DNA of 18,503 nucleotides from Ochromonadaceae sp. CCMP2298 (taxonomy: Eukaryota; Sar; Synurophyceae; Ochromonadales; Ochromonadaceae): NCBI GenBank assembly GCA_026770595.1, contig MU633685.1, positions 11,146 through 29,648 of the forward strand, in the 5' to 3' direction. Shown piece after piece: positions 1 to 8,977 of this stretch. Numbering within the stretch: position 1 is the first letter of the stretch; the number at the start of each line of letters is the position of its first letter. The translations under genes and the position numbers were made by a program. The notes beneath the pieces were generated by a model. That model ran no database searches. It was given only the letters and a program-made list of their open reading frames with translations, and had not been told where the DNA came from.

Positions 1-490
1 TGGAAGTCAAGGAGGAAGGGCGACAAAGAGAGGAGAGAGGAGGGATGTGAGGGGGGATTATTGTGGGGTGGGGGTATATTGGAGTAGGTGGGGGCAGGGG
101 CGGTGTTTATGCAGAGAGGGAGCAGACAGGTAGGTAGGTAGGTAGGTAGGGGGGGGTTACCTTCTGTGCGGTGCTCCGGTGCTACTGCTCTGTCGTGCTG
201 TGTATCGGTGCGCCTAATTGGGCAATGGCAGAATGGTAGGGGGGCAGAGAGCAGATAGAAAAGGGCAGAGAGCAGAGAGCAGAGAGAAAAGAGAGAAGAG
301 AGCAGAGAGAATATAGAGAAGAGAGCAGAGAAATAGGGAGCAGAGAGCAGCGAGAAGAGAATAGAGAGAAGAAACAATAAATGCAGAGATTAGAGGAGAG
401 ATAATAGAGAATAGAGAGTAATCTTAATTAATTGGGAATTAAGAATACAATAAGATTCGAGAGCAGAGAAGAGAGAAGAGAGGGCACAGG
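1..490. repeat. Purine-rich simple-repeat tract
   Basis: The plus strand is strongly G/A-biased. It contains a (TAGG)n run near 128-150, a run of seven or more G nearby, and a degenerate GAGAGCAGAGAGAAGAGAG microsatellite from about 240 to 480. No open frame here looks like protein. Such polypurine tracts are common between eukaryotic genes and can form triplexes, but nothing here shows a specific function. Confidence 0.8.
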
Positions 491-1470
491 GGGCAGGGCA
501 CACAGCGAGAAGCAGAGGCGGGGGCACACGGAGCGGTAAGCGGGAGGCAGTCGGACGCACCTGCTGCTGAGAGGCCGCTTGATTGTTACGCCAGATATCG
601 TGTTGATTCTGCAGAGCTCCCTCTCTCCCAACACAGCTGCTGCTTCATGTCTCCTCGATGCCCCTGCGGATATTCCTAATGGCCAAGATTTGCCCTTCTG
701 TGTCGCTTGAATAGGCGGTGTTATGCATCATACGTTGTTATAGTGACGCCTATAATTACGATACAAAGTAGGAATATGAGGGGATTCTTAACAGCATAGA
801 GTGTATAAGGCATTCCATTGTGCACTGCACTTCACTAATCGATACCTCATTACTATAGTGGAGTGGAGTTAGATTTGGATGAAACGTTCTGATAGAGGAG
901 TAAGGGGGATTTCTATACGGCTCTTTTTAGTATGGGGAGACGACACACATCTGTTGGACTTCAGGGGACATGGGAACTCTATGTATAGGCGCTATAGTCC
1001 ATAATGTTCACAGTCATAGGGTGACAAGTTCACTGGTACAACAAGATGACGGATATTATGCGAAACGGCTGGATTTCGGAGGCACTGAAAGTCGCAGCCA
1101 TTGCAACACTGGTCTGCACTTCTCCGTGCATCAGTAAGTACCTGGTTGAGGTTGAATCGAGCAGATTTACAGAATCGGAACTCTTCCGGCAAGATCCAAG
1201 TATACGTCAGCACCAATCGGTGACGTGGAGCTGGATCCAGCTCAGAAAGTCTGGGATCCCCAGGAACTGACGGAAACTCAGATCTTGAAGACATATCTGT
1301 CGTGCCAGGAACCACAAGCTGACTGCAGGAGAGCGATTTTAGTGCGAGAACGAGAATCAATCGTGAGTCCATCTCACTATTGATCTCTCGTTATTCCAAC
1401 GTAGAGAAAATAGAACTTAATACTAAAACACAATCATTTACATCTCTCTCTTTCGGACACCGATTCCCAG
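491..1470. other. Stretch without a recognised gene
   Basis: Short open frames exist on both strands (plus 1046-1270, minus 992-1372), but neither shows a domain, a compositional signature or a convincing start. A GTAAGT donor-like motif lies near 1135, and a pyrimidine-rich CAG acceptor-like site lies at about 1440-1470 just before the Gag frame. A spliced leader exon for the retroelement is therefore conceivable but unproven. No long terminal repeat copy or primer-binding site was recognised by eye. Confidence 0.5.
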
Positions 1471-3595
1471 GTGCCCCGACAGCGAACACGAGAGATCAAT
1501 AGATCGCATCCACTCTCCGAGTACTCCGAGCTTCTCCGAGAGCTCCGACATCAAGCCATGTCCCAAGCTGATCACGGTACTCCGAGCCGCGCAAGCGAGA
1601 GGTGCAGCATCATGTGCGTGGGCGAGAACTTCACCGACTTTCAGGTAGCCGTCTGTGACGAGGCCGCCGGTATGTTAAGCATGGTAGGCAGAGAACTAGA
1701 GACCGCTACTTCGTTACGTCCCGTCATCCCTGCCCTCGAAGTTGCTCACCCAGCATCCGTTGCTGTGACCGCCTCCGGCAAACACCAGGGGGTGGAGGCC
1801 ACCGCTGGATCTGGAGCACAAGCAACCTCCTCTGACCGAGACCGTCTACATAGAGAGCTCGCAGAGTACACAAAGCAGCAGGGCTGGATGTGGCTCTGGC
1901 TCAAGCGCTCCGCCACTAAGTCTTTTACTACCGACGTCAAGGTGGACGCCAGGTCTACCAAGATCCTGGCAGACCGTGACCCTCTACAGCTCTACCTACT
2001 ATGGAAGACCATCTCGCTCGAGCGCTCATCGCTCAATGCAGAGCTACTGCATGATCGCCTCTAGGCAATTCACGTCATCCCTGGGGAGAAAGTCAACAAC
2101 TTCGTTGAGAGGTTACAACGAGCGACGGCAGCCTACGAGTCTGGAACTGGCAAGGCACTACAGGATCACGAGAAAGTCTACCTACTGCAAGATATGATCA
2201 ACGGTAGCTCATGGGAGGACCACATGCCTGATCTGTAAGCCCACATACATCCTGACCCCAAGGCGCCCACTCTGGCCTCCCTCTTTCGTCAGCTCAACAA
2301 CCTGGAACGCAACAAGAAGTTGGGCAACAAGGGCAAGCACACAGCGGAGCGCAGGCGCCCACACGAGCAAGAGAAGGTACCGGCTCGTGCATTCATGGCC
2401 TCCGCCACTCCCTCGCCTGCCCAGAGGGGCAAGCCCGTGTCGTCAGCCAGGATCAACAAGTACGCCAGCAAGCCGGCTCTGTCCACAGGCACATTCTGCA
2501 CTCCTGCTGCGCCCAGAGGACAGAGCAATCCGCCGCCAGCTGGACTGATCTGTCATAACTGCAACAAGCCTGGGCACAAGTCCAAGGACTGCACTCGGCC
2601 CGCAGCTACGTGCAGCCACTGTGACAACAAGTGGCACTTGGACATGCACTGTCGCAAGATGAAGTCAGAGAGAGCACAGAAGTCGAGAGACAGCGGGTCT
2701 AAGTACTTCAAACCTCCTTCTGCTCACCTGGCATCGTGTCCGATCCCACCTTACATGAGTCGCACCATAGACTCTGACGAAGACTCAGCTGGAGACTTCG
2801 TGGAGATGGAATTCTCTGGTGCCTCTGCCTATCCTGCAGAGGTAAATCTTGGGGCTTTCTACGAATCGGATACTCCCGAACTGGATTCTTCGAACGAGTC
2901 CACAGGATCGTATACTTACGAGTCGGATGCCCCAGATTTCGACGAATCGGTAACAACCGAGTCGGTTTCCTCGGAGGGGATGCCTTCACTCACTGATGCA
3001 AGCTCTGTGCCAGGTTCCTCGATTCGTGATGGCAATTCGATCATGACTGCTGAAGAATGGCACCAGGCCTTCTTTCTGGACGACGGATTTCAGCACATTC
3101 GGGTGCGTGTTGCCGAGCGCGATCGCGTCTCGGCAGCACAGCAGCAAGAGCGTGATATCTTTGCCCAGAGCTCTGAGGAAGAGCAGGCAGATGCATTCAC
3201 AGAGCCTGCCGACAGTGACATTGTCGAGGTAGTGCCAGTGATTACGAACGAGTCCGTTCTGATCGACCGCGATGACCTGTTCTGGACTCCCTCTGATGAG
3301 GAGAGCACTGGGCAACGCCCCATCCCTGAGCTCATACCGTCGCCTCCTGCTGCACTGAGTCACGCCGACATGCTCCACAAGATGCTGAACAGGTACAAGG
3401 AGGAATCAGGCAAACATCTGGCACCTGACTGTGTCTGGACAAGAGACGACGGGGAGCTGGTGATGTCAGCAGCACACCTAGGTGAGCTGGCAATCGAGGA
3501 GGGCATGCACAGCGAGTCAGTATACCGCGAACTGCATGACCTGTTCGAGCTCTTCAGCGACTTCCAGGCCATAGGAGAGACTGTGGGCTTCGACA
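1471..3595 (+). pseudogene. Retrotransposon Gag (two CCHC knuckles), broken by two stops
   Basis: One reading frame runs from 1471 to 3843, interrupted by TAG at 2062-2064 and TAA at 2236-2238. The part around the stops reads like the Gag capsid region of Copia-type elements: a KVNNFVERLQ motif, then a DHEKVYLLQDM motif, then a short L..L..LER helix. Downstream, residues encoded at 2551-2652 form two consecutive zinc knuckles, each with exact C-x2-C-x4-H-x4-C spacing, as in nucleic-acid-binding Gag nucleocapsids. After the knuckles comes a long acidic Ser/Glu/Asp-rich stretch (about 2760-3400). No protease D(S/T)GA motif, integrase or reverse transcriptase is visible. The frame begins with GTG; the first ATG is 1558, so the true start is unclear and an upstream exon is possible. 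From about 3597 the same frame becomes hAT transposase-like, so the boundary is approximate. The Gag call is firm; assignment to Copia is inference from the capsid-like motifs. Confidence 0.72.
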
Positions 3596-3596
3596 C

Positions 3597-4789
3597 CCAG
3601 GACGGTGATGTAGTGTCATTTATGCACGATCGCTGTGCGGCAAATAACAAAGCGGCTGAAGTTATGCTCAAAAAACTATGTGGGCTCAATGGATCAAGGT
3701 TGTCTCTCACACACTTTGACTCATCCAGGAGAACACTTTCTGGTTCCCGAGCTTCTGCAATTCAAGAGGGACGTATGTGCGTTGTGCAAAGAGAGCTTCA
3801 AGATGTTCGCTCACTGGCACATAACTGTGGGGTCCACCTTTAAGTTCTCAGGTAACACTCGTTGGTGGTAATCCTACGAGCTGTACGACGAAGTGAAATT
3901 AAAGTGGGACGACGTGGTGGACTGTATCGAGACAGCTGTTAACGACGCCGAAGTCGGTGATGGGGGTGCGCGCATAGGTAGGCTGCAGGATAGTCTATCT
4001 GTCCCAGCTGCACGGGCGCTGATTGAGCTGCAACTGGCGCTGATTGTGATAGTAGCCAAGCCTTTAGTAGAGGCCACCTACTTACTGGAGGGAGATGGGG
4101 CCACCTCACTGATAGCCTATGACCAGATTATGCGCATCGATAGGTGGTTCCGCACACACATGCCCAACATGACCTTTCCTGGTCTGGATCTAGCTATTGG
4201 CGCACATGCATTATTCCTCGTCAGCATACAGCACCAGCACGGAGGCGACGTGGCAGCTGCTATGCAGGCAGTGGTATAGTAATGTAGAGTTATGGTGGAG
4301 CCGGCCGTACAGTATTTTAATTCCAGGATCTTCCTCAAACTGGCTAAGGATGTAGAGCTGTTGAAGAGGCTGAGGTTCTGCAATCCGTATGTTATCTGCA
4401 ATCTGCGGCGCTTGGCGACTGGAGGTGGAGGGGTAGATGAAGATGCCGTGGTAACTGCCTTCAATGCGCTAGGTAGACTAGATGCGGCTGATATCCCAGG
4501 GCTTCGTGAGGAACTGCCTCGCTACATAGAGAGTGCTATACAGTTACTATACAGAGTGCTATATCGAGGCTGTGGATGAGGTGCAGCATGCAGAGATGTA
4601 CTGGCGGGGTCATTATGCTGTGTTCCCCAGTGTAGCTAAGGTAGTAAGACTTGCATATACATATGCTACGTCATCTGCTGTGGCTGAAAGGTGTTTTCTA
4701 TATTGAAGGCATCCTTTGGTCGTGGACAGAAAGAAGCTCTAGGGGACTACGTATCTCTATCTGAAATGTCGCAGATGGATAAACGTTAA
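3597..4789 (+). pseudogene. hAT-superfamily transposase remnant (frameshifted)
   Basis: Pieces in three frames line up in the order expected of the catalytic core and C-terminus of a hAT DNA transposase. They are: FMHDRCAANNKAAEVML (about 3620-3670, the core Asp/Asn helix); GCLSHTL...GEHF and TRWW (frame 2, to 3868); SYELYDEVKLKW; KPLVEATYLLEGDG (about 4055-4100); an insertion-domain-like stretch ending ..RLRFCNP; and the dimerisation signature W..H...FPSVAKVVRLA...TSSAVAERCF, followed after another shift by ILKASFGRGQKEALGDYVSL. Lesions are a frame change near 3690-3710, TAA at 3869-3871, TAG/TAA at 4277-4282, a frame change near 4570 beside a short direct duplication, and a one-base loss in a T run near 4700. 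The N-terminal BED finger and the first part of the core are absent. hAT elements move by cut-and-paste and usually leave 8-bp target duplications; neither termini nor a target duplication were found. Confidence 0.85.
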
Positions 4790-5000
4790 GTTTTGGTGTA
4801 ATTAAGAGACTATGGGATTGGGATTTTTTGTACCGCATTAATTTGCATTCCATATGCTAATTATAGAACAAAAAACGCATGATAATGTGATAAAAAAACG
4901 GCTTTAACAAACGGCCAAAAAAGTGGGCTTCATGAAATACACTTTCTCAGCTTTTTTATCAAGCAGATTTTGCGAATGGAAGTCGAAAGGGAACCCAGTT
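4790..5000. other. AT-rich spacer, no gene
   Basis: A+T-rich DNA with several A runs follows the hAT remnant. AAACGG occurs twice near 4895-4917, but it is too short to call as subterminal transposase sites. The stretch probably contains the unidentified 3' end of the hAT element. Confidence 0.4.
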
Positions 5001-5631
5001 CACCCGTAAACTATCCTGTGAGATAACGGTGAGAAAATATCTCACTATGAGAAATTTTCTCACTATTTTCTCACCCTGAAAAAAAAAAGAGAGAAAATTT
5101 CTCACCAAAATTCTCATAATGAGAAATTTTCTCACCCTGCTGAGCATTCCAATATCAAGCTTCCCTTTCTGCCGGCTGGGGTTCGCATACGATTATCGAG
5201 AAAACTTCTCATAATGAGAAAATTTCTCCTCCTGCTGAGCATTCGAAAGCACAGACAGCTTGCTTGCTTGTCCTGTCTGCCGGCTGGGGCTCGCGACCCG
5301 CTTCCTATCCACCCACAAACACCTACCTGCCTCTGGACCGAACACTAACACCTACTCCTGGCTATCGCGCCCCGCGCCTGCAGCCCAGCGAGGTACCGAG
5401 CAAATACTCACATTGAGTAAATTACTCCAATATTGAGAAACAATCTCATTATGACAAATATCTCATTTTATGAGAAAATTACTCCACGTGAGGAGCCACA
5501 AGTATGAGAAAATATCTCACAAAATGAGATAATTACTCATAGTGAGATTGAAACTCATAGTGAGAAATATCTCCTCCTCATCTCTAAATGAGTATTTTAG
5601 TGAGAAATTTTCTCAGGAAAGTTTGCAGGTG
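5001..5631. mobile_element. Palindrome-array TIR element A (non-autonomous)
   Basis: The ends form an imperfect 21-bp terminal inverted repeat: 5001-5021 against the complement of 5611-5631, 17/21 matching, beginning CACCYGYAAACTWTCCTG. Inside, the palindrome TGAGAAATTTTCTCA occurs exactly at 5048-5062, 5120-5134 and 5601-5615. Variants such as GTGAGAAAATATCTCAC (near 5029 and 5502) and TTCTCATAATGAGAA recur many times. An internal segment is imperfectly duplicated: 5113-5187 and 5208-5295 share ATAATGAGAAA, CTGCTGAGCATTC and CTGCCGGCTGGGG. No coding potential is seen. Flanking trinucleotides (GTT left, CCT right) do not match, so no target duplication supports the ends. It resembles a MITE or foldback-type element; the superfamily is unknown. 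Confidence 0.6.
5113..5295 (+). repeat. Imperfect tandem duplication inside element A
   Basis: Two units start with CTCATAATGAGAAA and end with CTGCCGGCTGGGG followed by TTCGC or CTCGC, at 5113-5187 and 5208-5295. They share the CTGCTGAGCATTC block, and the second unit carries extra sequence around GCTTGCTTGCTTG. Confidence 0.65.
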
Positions 5632-5636
5632 CCTTG

Positions 5637-5963
5637 TCAGGCTGCCTTCCTGACAGGTTCATCAAATGAATGAACAGAGCTGTCCAACGAAGAAGACTCC
5701 GAGGGCGTGCTAGTGCCAGTGCCATCTTGCGACGATGGCCAGTAGCCCTCCTCTTCGTCAGCCTCCTCCTGTACAAAATTGCTTATGTCGTCATCATGGG
5801 CTTCATCGCTGTGCGCTGGATGACAAACGTCATTCACAGCAACGTCATTCGCACCATTGTCTCCGTCAGCTTCCTTCGTATCATAGCTGTAGCTGACACG
5901 TTTCTTTTTCGACTGGTTCTGCAGGACAATCCTATGCGCTTCGGCGCGGTCATTCCATTCCTC
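5637..5963 (-). pseudogene. Unrecognised acidic C-terminal coding fragment
   Basis: A minus-strand frame open from 5963 to a TGA at 5637-5639 reads first EEWNDRAEAHRIVLQNQSKK, then a basic patch (KKKR), then a strongly acidic stretch (DEAHDDDISNFVQEEADEEEG), then a Ser/Thr-rich tail. A basic patch followed by an acidic/Ser-rich tail resembles the C-terminus of a nuclear protein such as a eukaryotic transposase, but no catalytic motif is visible. An alternative frame upstream (SEIHAERN...) suggests a frameshift near 5965. It ends a few bases from element A. It may equally be chance coding of biased DNA. Confidence 0.3.
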
Positions 5964-6229
5964 TCAGCATGGATTTCGCTCATGCGACTGCATTGCGCTT
6001 TAGACCGCTCCGTAGCCGCATGATGATCAGCGCTGGGCCATTGCGTCAGAACAATAGTGCTGATTGGCTAATGGGATGCGGAATCTGGACTCTGCGATGA
6101 CCCGGGATCCAGTAGTTTTTCGCTGTCGTTCCAGCATTGAGGTTCCCTGATGCTTCGGGCAAGCTTCCCTGCCACTGGAAGGCGTCGAGTTGGCAAGGTA
6201 CAAGGAAAGAAACTGTTTGTATTCATCCC

Positions 6230-6579
6230 AACCTCAAAAATGGGGGTTATAAATCTGCTGTGATAGGCTGCTCCAGGGAATTCTCTCGAGGAAAATAACT
6301 TCCCTGTCGTGTATGCCGACTTCTCTGGCCTCCTTGCCCAAACAGAAAAACTCCGCGCGGATTTTTCTAAAAAGAAAGAGTTCTCCTCAGGGAAATAGGA
6401 TTTTTTTATTTATTTCCCTGATTTGTAAAGGGATAAAAACATTTTCCTTGACCGTTACAGCCGATGTGAAACGCCTGTGGGTTCGTTTCCCTATATATGG
6501 GGAAAACGCATGGGGAAAGCAACACCTACGGGGAAAACTGTTTTCCAGTGTCTAGCGCAGCAAAATCCCCCATGAGGTT
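6230..6579. mobile_element. Palindrome-array TIR element C (non-autonomous)
   Basis: The left end reads AACCTC, four extra bases, ATGGGGG, then ..GCTGTGATAG. The complement of the right end reads AACCTCATGGGGG then ..GCTGCGCTAG. This gives an imperfect inverted repeat of about 30 bp with one small indel. Inside are short palindromes built on GGGAAA/TTTCCC: TCAGGGAAATA with its exact complement TATTTCCCTGA (near 6396-6432), TTTCCC..GGGGAAA near 6487-6505, and GGAAAACTGTTTTCC near 6533-6547. The design matches elements A and B with a different palindrome word. No flanking target duplication was identified, and a short open frame across it (6313-6555) is not protein-like. Confidence 0.45.
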
Positions 6580-6640
6580 CTGTCCACCCCATCGTCGAGC
6601 ACCCCCTCTCTGGGACCGAGATGCTGGGACTCGTCTGTAA

Positions 6641-7073
6641 CTAACTGACGGTGGTTGACCCTGTAGAAGATTGACTGGCACCGGCATTGCTGCTGCTGCT
6701 TTCCCCAGATGGGGAGGACTGGGATTCGAAGGATGACATGCCTATGATCGATGCTGGGGAGAGAAAGGGAGTGTCAGATATGTGCAAAATTTTCGCCCAC
6801 AAGATTTGGCTTCTCACCTGCACGGAGGTCGAATGCCTCGTCGAAGTACAGCTGCCTGAAGAATGCTTGTTGGTCGGAAAACTTGTTGGTCAGACACAAC
6901 GAAAGAAAATACAGAAGTTCCTGTAATTGTTGCAGAGATCGCCCAGTAAGCACACCAGCCAATCCGTCACCTCGCCAGATGAGGGTTGACTGCTTTTTCC
7001 TGCTCCTGGCTGCTCTCTGGACCACTCTTTTTGGAAGGGCATTGATTCTGTGGAAGGGATGGAGGACCCTCAT
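6641..7073 (-). pseudogene. Unrecognised minus-strand coding fragment, two frames
   Basis: One frame starts at an ATG at 7073 and encodes a basic N-terminal segment (RAARSRKKQ), then a Leu/Phe-rich region (LQQLQELLYFLSLCLTNKF) and FRQLYFDEAFDLRAGEKPN, ending near 6774. A second frame overlapping it (6823 to 6641) continues with a Ser-rich tail (FESQSSPSGESSSSNAGASQ). Joined by a frameshift around 6780-6820 they would form one reading. No family was recognised. The opposite strand also has a long open frame here (6751-7191), so even the coding strand is uncertain. Confidence 0.2.
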
Positions 7074-7722
7074 TTTCGCTCTGAGGAGTGCAACGTCACG
7101 TCCGCTCCCTAGGGACTTCAGCCGACCTCAAGCCGAGCCAGAGCCGAGCCGGATTCAGCCGGCCCGTCAGGAAAGCCTAAATGTACTTTAAGTTTTAATC
7201 TGTACTTTTCTGTACGCCTACAATGACGGTGCTAGGGAATCCTGACTATCGCTTTGCCTTTTAGGGGATTATTCCCAGTTTAAGGAGGATTTGGCGAGAG
7301 GCCTTGAACCTCTGACGCCCTCTGCCTCCTAAACTTGATCTGTTCTGCAGAAGTTAATCTGAACCAAGCGAAAGCGCAGCATCGATCTGTTTTTCTTTCA
7401 ACCTTTCCGTGCTGTGGTCAAGCTTGCAGCGAGTCAGTGGTAGTGAGCTCGGCGTAGTGCAACACATTCTAGTAGCGTTTGATACTGAGTACTTTAAATC
7501 AAATGTATTAAATTTGAATACTGTTGCCCAATTGGAACTAAATGTGCATATAATTTACTTCTTTTTGTCAGGAACCTGGGATGAGGGGGAATTGTCTCTA
7601 GTTTTGCCCAATTTCCTTTTTCCTTTTGATGGTTGGGAGTTGGCCGAGACCTTGGAAGCATGACAGCCTTTGCAGACAATCAGATTCCCACAGTCAGAAG
7701 GTGAGGCACCGGCTGGGGAGGC
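7074..7722. other. Intergenic region upstream of the RPP38-like gene
   Basis: No convincing coding sequence. It contains GCCGAGCC microrepeats near 7120-7150, the hairpin at 7279-7333 and an AT-richer stretch (7480-7630). The open frame 7409-7663 lacks an ATG and any motif. Promoter elements for the downstream gene are presumably here but cannot be pinpointed. Confidence 0.5.
7279..7333. repeat. Long imperfect hairpin with a tRNA T-arm-like loop
   Basis: The left arm (AAGGAGG, GGCG, AGAGG) pairs with the right arm (CCTCT, CGCC, CCTCC, TAAA) around a seven-base loop. On the minus strand the tip reads AGAGG-TTCAAGG-CCTCT, which matches the stem and TTCRANN loop of a tRNA T arm. The rest of a tRNA cloverleaf is missing, so this is called only as an inverted repeat. 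Confidence 0.55.
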
Positions 7723-8358
7723 ATGAGCGCACCCAGGCGCGGCAGCCTGCCCACCGCCAAGAGGCAGCCAGTCAGCGGGGGCTGGAAAAAAGCTGCGAAT
7801 GCAGTGTCCAGGGCACGAACGGCTCGGGTGAGCTTTGGGAATGCGGAGGAAAAGGACGAGGTGATTGCAAAGCTGGGCAGATGCAGGGCGCAGGGCGCGC
7901 GGATCGGCAGCGATGTGGTTGTGGGATACAACGGCGTGATGCGACTGGTGGAGAGGGGACAGGCAGCGGTAGTTTGCGTTGCAAGAGACATCCCGCCTGC
8001 GCTGTTGATCGGCTTGGCGGATGCAGCGGCAGCGCACGCAGTGCCGTGCTTGTCCTTTCCACGTCTGGGCGTGTCTCTGCGTATAGTGCTGGGTCTTAGG
8101 TCGGCCTCATGCTTCGCGCTGAGACTACTGCATCTACCCCCTACAGCCGCAGTTGCAGACGCAGCTGCAGCCGCAGATAGAGATTCAGCGTTAGAAGCAG
8201 ACGTTGTTGCAGACGCATACGCAGCGGCAGCCGTTGCTGCGGCAGTGGAGCAATCCATGCTAGCTTCAGTGGACGATCTTAGGGACCACCTGCTGGCTTT
8301 CGGGGTGACTTCTGTCATTTTCGCCGCATCAGAGACTTCAGCGACTTCTATGACTTGA
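7723..8358 (+). CDS. RPP38: RPP38/POP3-like L7Ae-fold protein (RNase P/MRP subunit candidate)
   Basis: An ATG-initiated 211-residue protein. Residues about 62-135 resemble the L7Ae/L30e RNA-binding fold in its RPP38/POP3 form: IGSDVVVGYNGVMRLVERGQ, then a hydrophobic strand and ARDIPPALLIGLADAAAAH, then VPCLSFPRLGVSLRIVLGLR. The last segment corresponds to the VP.L(S)..L...LGLK motif of RPP38. Family members bind kink-turn-like elements in RNase P and RNase MRP RNA in the nucleolus and serve tRNA and rRNA processing. The N-terminus is basic (RRGS..KR). The C-terminus becomes Ala-rich with GCN/GAY codon repeats (residues 143-175), probably simple-sequence expansion. The protein is shorter than human RPP38, as I recall that family, and the next reading frame overlaps its end (8282-8555), so the true C-terminus may differ. 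Other L7Ae paralogues are possible. Confidence 0.68.
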   Translation: MSAPRRGSLPTAKRQPVSGGWKKAANAVSRARTARVSFGNAEEKDEVIAKLGRCRAQGARIGSDVVVGYNGVMRLVERGQAAVVCVARDIPPALLIGLADAAAAHAVPCLSFPRLGVSLRIVLGLRSASCFALRLLHLPPTAAVADAAAAADRDSALEADVVADAYAAAAVAAAVEQSMLASVDDLRDHLLAFGVTSVIFAASETSATSMT

Positions 8359-8555
8359 ATGTGGTGGAAGCTTTGTTAGAAAAAGCAGTAGTAGCAGTAG
8401 AAGCAGTAGAGCGGGAGCAGGCCGTTGTGATTGGTGGCGACTCGGACAGCGGCAGAGGGGACAGCGAGGGCAAGTCTCTGTACGTGTCAGACGCGGTCTG
8501 GCGCAGGGCTCTCTTCGAAGGGCAGGATAGGGGCGCCCTTAAGGACAGCATGTAG
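8282..8555 (+). CDS. Overlapping open frame, possible alternative C-terminus of the RPP38-like protein
   Basis: A second frame opens after a TAG near 8279, overlaps the last 77 bases of the RPP38-like gene and runs to TAG at 8553-8555. It reads RRIRDFSDFYDLNVVEALLE, followed by Val/Glu-rich helix, a Gly/Asp/Ser linker and SLYVSDAVWRRALFEGQDRG. It has no ATG near its beginning and a protein-like composition. A frameshift, a very short intron or a sequence error around 8280-8340 could join it to the upstream gene. It could also be untranslated 3' sequence. Confidence 0.3.
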
Positions 8556-8558
8556 AGC

Positions 8559-8977
8559 ATGTAGCCTGTAAGAGTCTGGTGGGGTTATTCTGCATCTGGG
8601 ATTGGGGGATATGGGTATGTAACATAAGTGGCAAGACAGAGACAGAGACGGGGAAAAGGAGAAGGGAGTGGGTAGGGGAAGGGGCTTATCCAAGGGTAAC
8701 TTTTATCGAACACACGGTCTTTTTTTTTTCGGAACACTCATTTAGACATCAGAGATTAGAGAAAATAAGCTAACGAGTAACGAGTAGGCAGGCTGCAACA
8801 AGTAAAGTTAGAAGCAAGTTAGTGAGCTCCTCACGAATTCCCCACGCCCTCCCGATTATAGTCCGTCTGCCCGCCCCGCTATTCCCTGCGCCCGCCGCAA
8901 CAGCCTGGGCAGCCACGCCACGCCTCTGCCACCCACCACCACTACTCGGAAACGTACCCGCCAGTCCGACCACACTA
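8559..8977. other. Convergent intergenic spacer
   Basis: This lies between the 3' ends of the RPP38-like (+) and FdC2-like (-) genes, so it should hold both polyadenylation regions. It contains GACAGAGACAGAGACG microrepeat, a poly-T run near 8720-8730 and AACGAGTAACGAGTA near 8772. No gene is seen. Confidence 0.6.

Noticed and set aside
992-1372. Minus-strand 126-codon open frame upstream of Gag
   Set aside because: No ATG-supported start context, no domain, ordinary shadow-like composition and an overlapping frame on the other strand.
1471-3843. Stop-codon reassignment explaining the Gag stops
   Set aside because: Host genes in the window end at TAG and TGA in sensible places, and the second Gag stop is TAA; ordinary decay explains both.
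1-4800. Complete LTR retrotransposon
   Set aside because: No pair of long direct repeats, primer-binding site, protease, integrase or reverse transcriptase was found; only Gag is supported.
5020-5620. CRISPR array
   Set aside because: The repeated palindromes are not regularly spaced with unique spacers, units overlap and vary, and the surrounding genes are eukaryotic.
7279-7333. tRNA gene on the minus strand
   Set aside because: Only a T-arm-like hairpin is present. No matching acceptor 5' strand, D arm or anticodon arm could be laid out upstream.
7409-7663. 84-codon plus-strand gene upstream of the RPP38-like gene
   Set aside because: It starts with GTG, has no motif, and lies in AT-richer DNA whose open frame can arise by chance.
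7680-8318. Minus-strand 212-codon Ala/Ser-rich frame opposite the RPP38-like gene
   Set aside because: It is the complement of GC-rich repeats; the plus strand carries the recognisable L7Ae-fold sequence.
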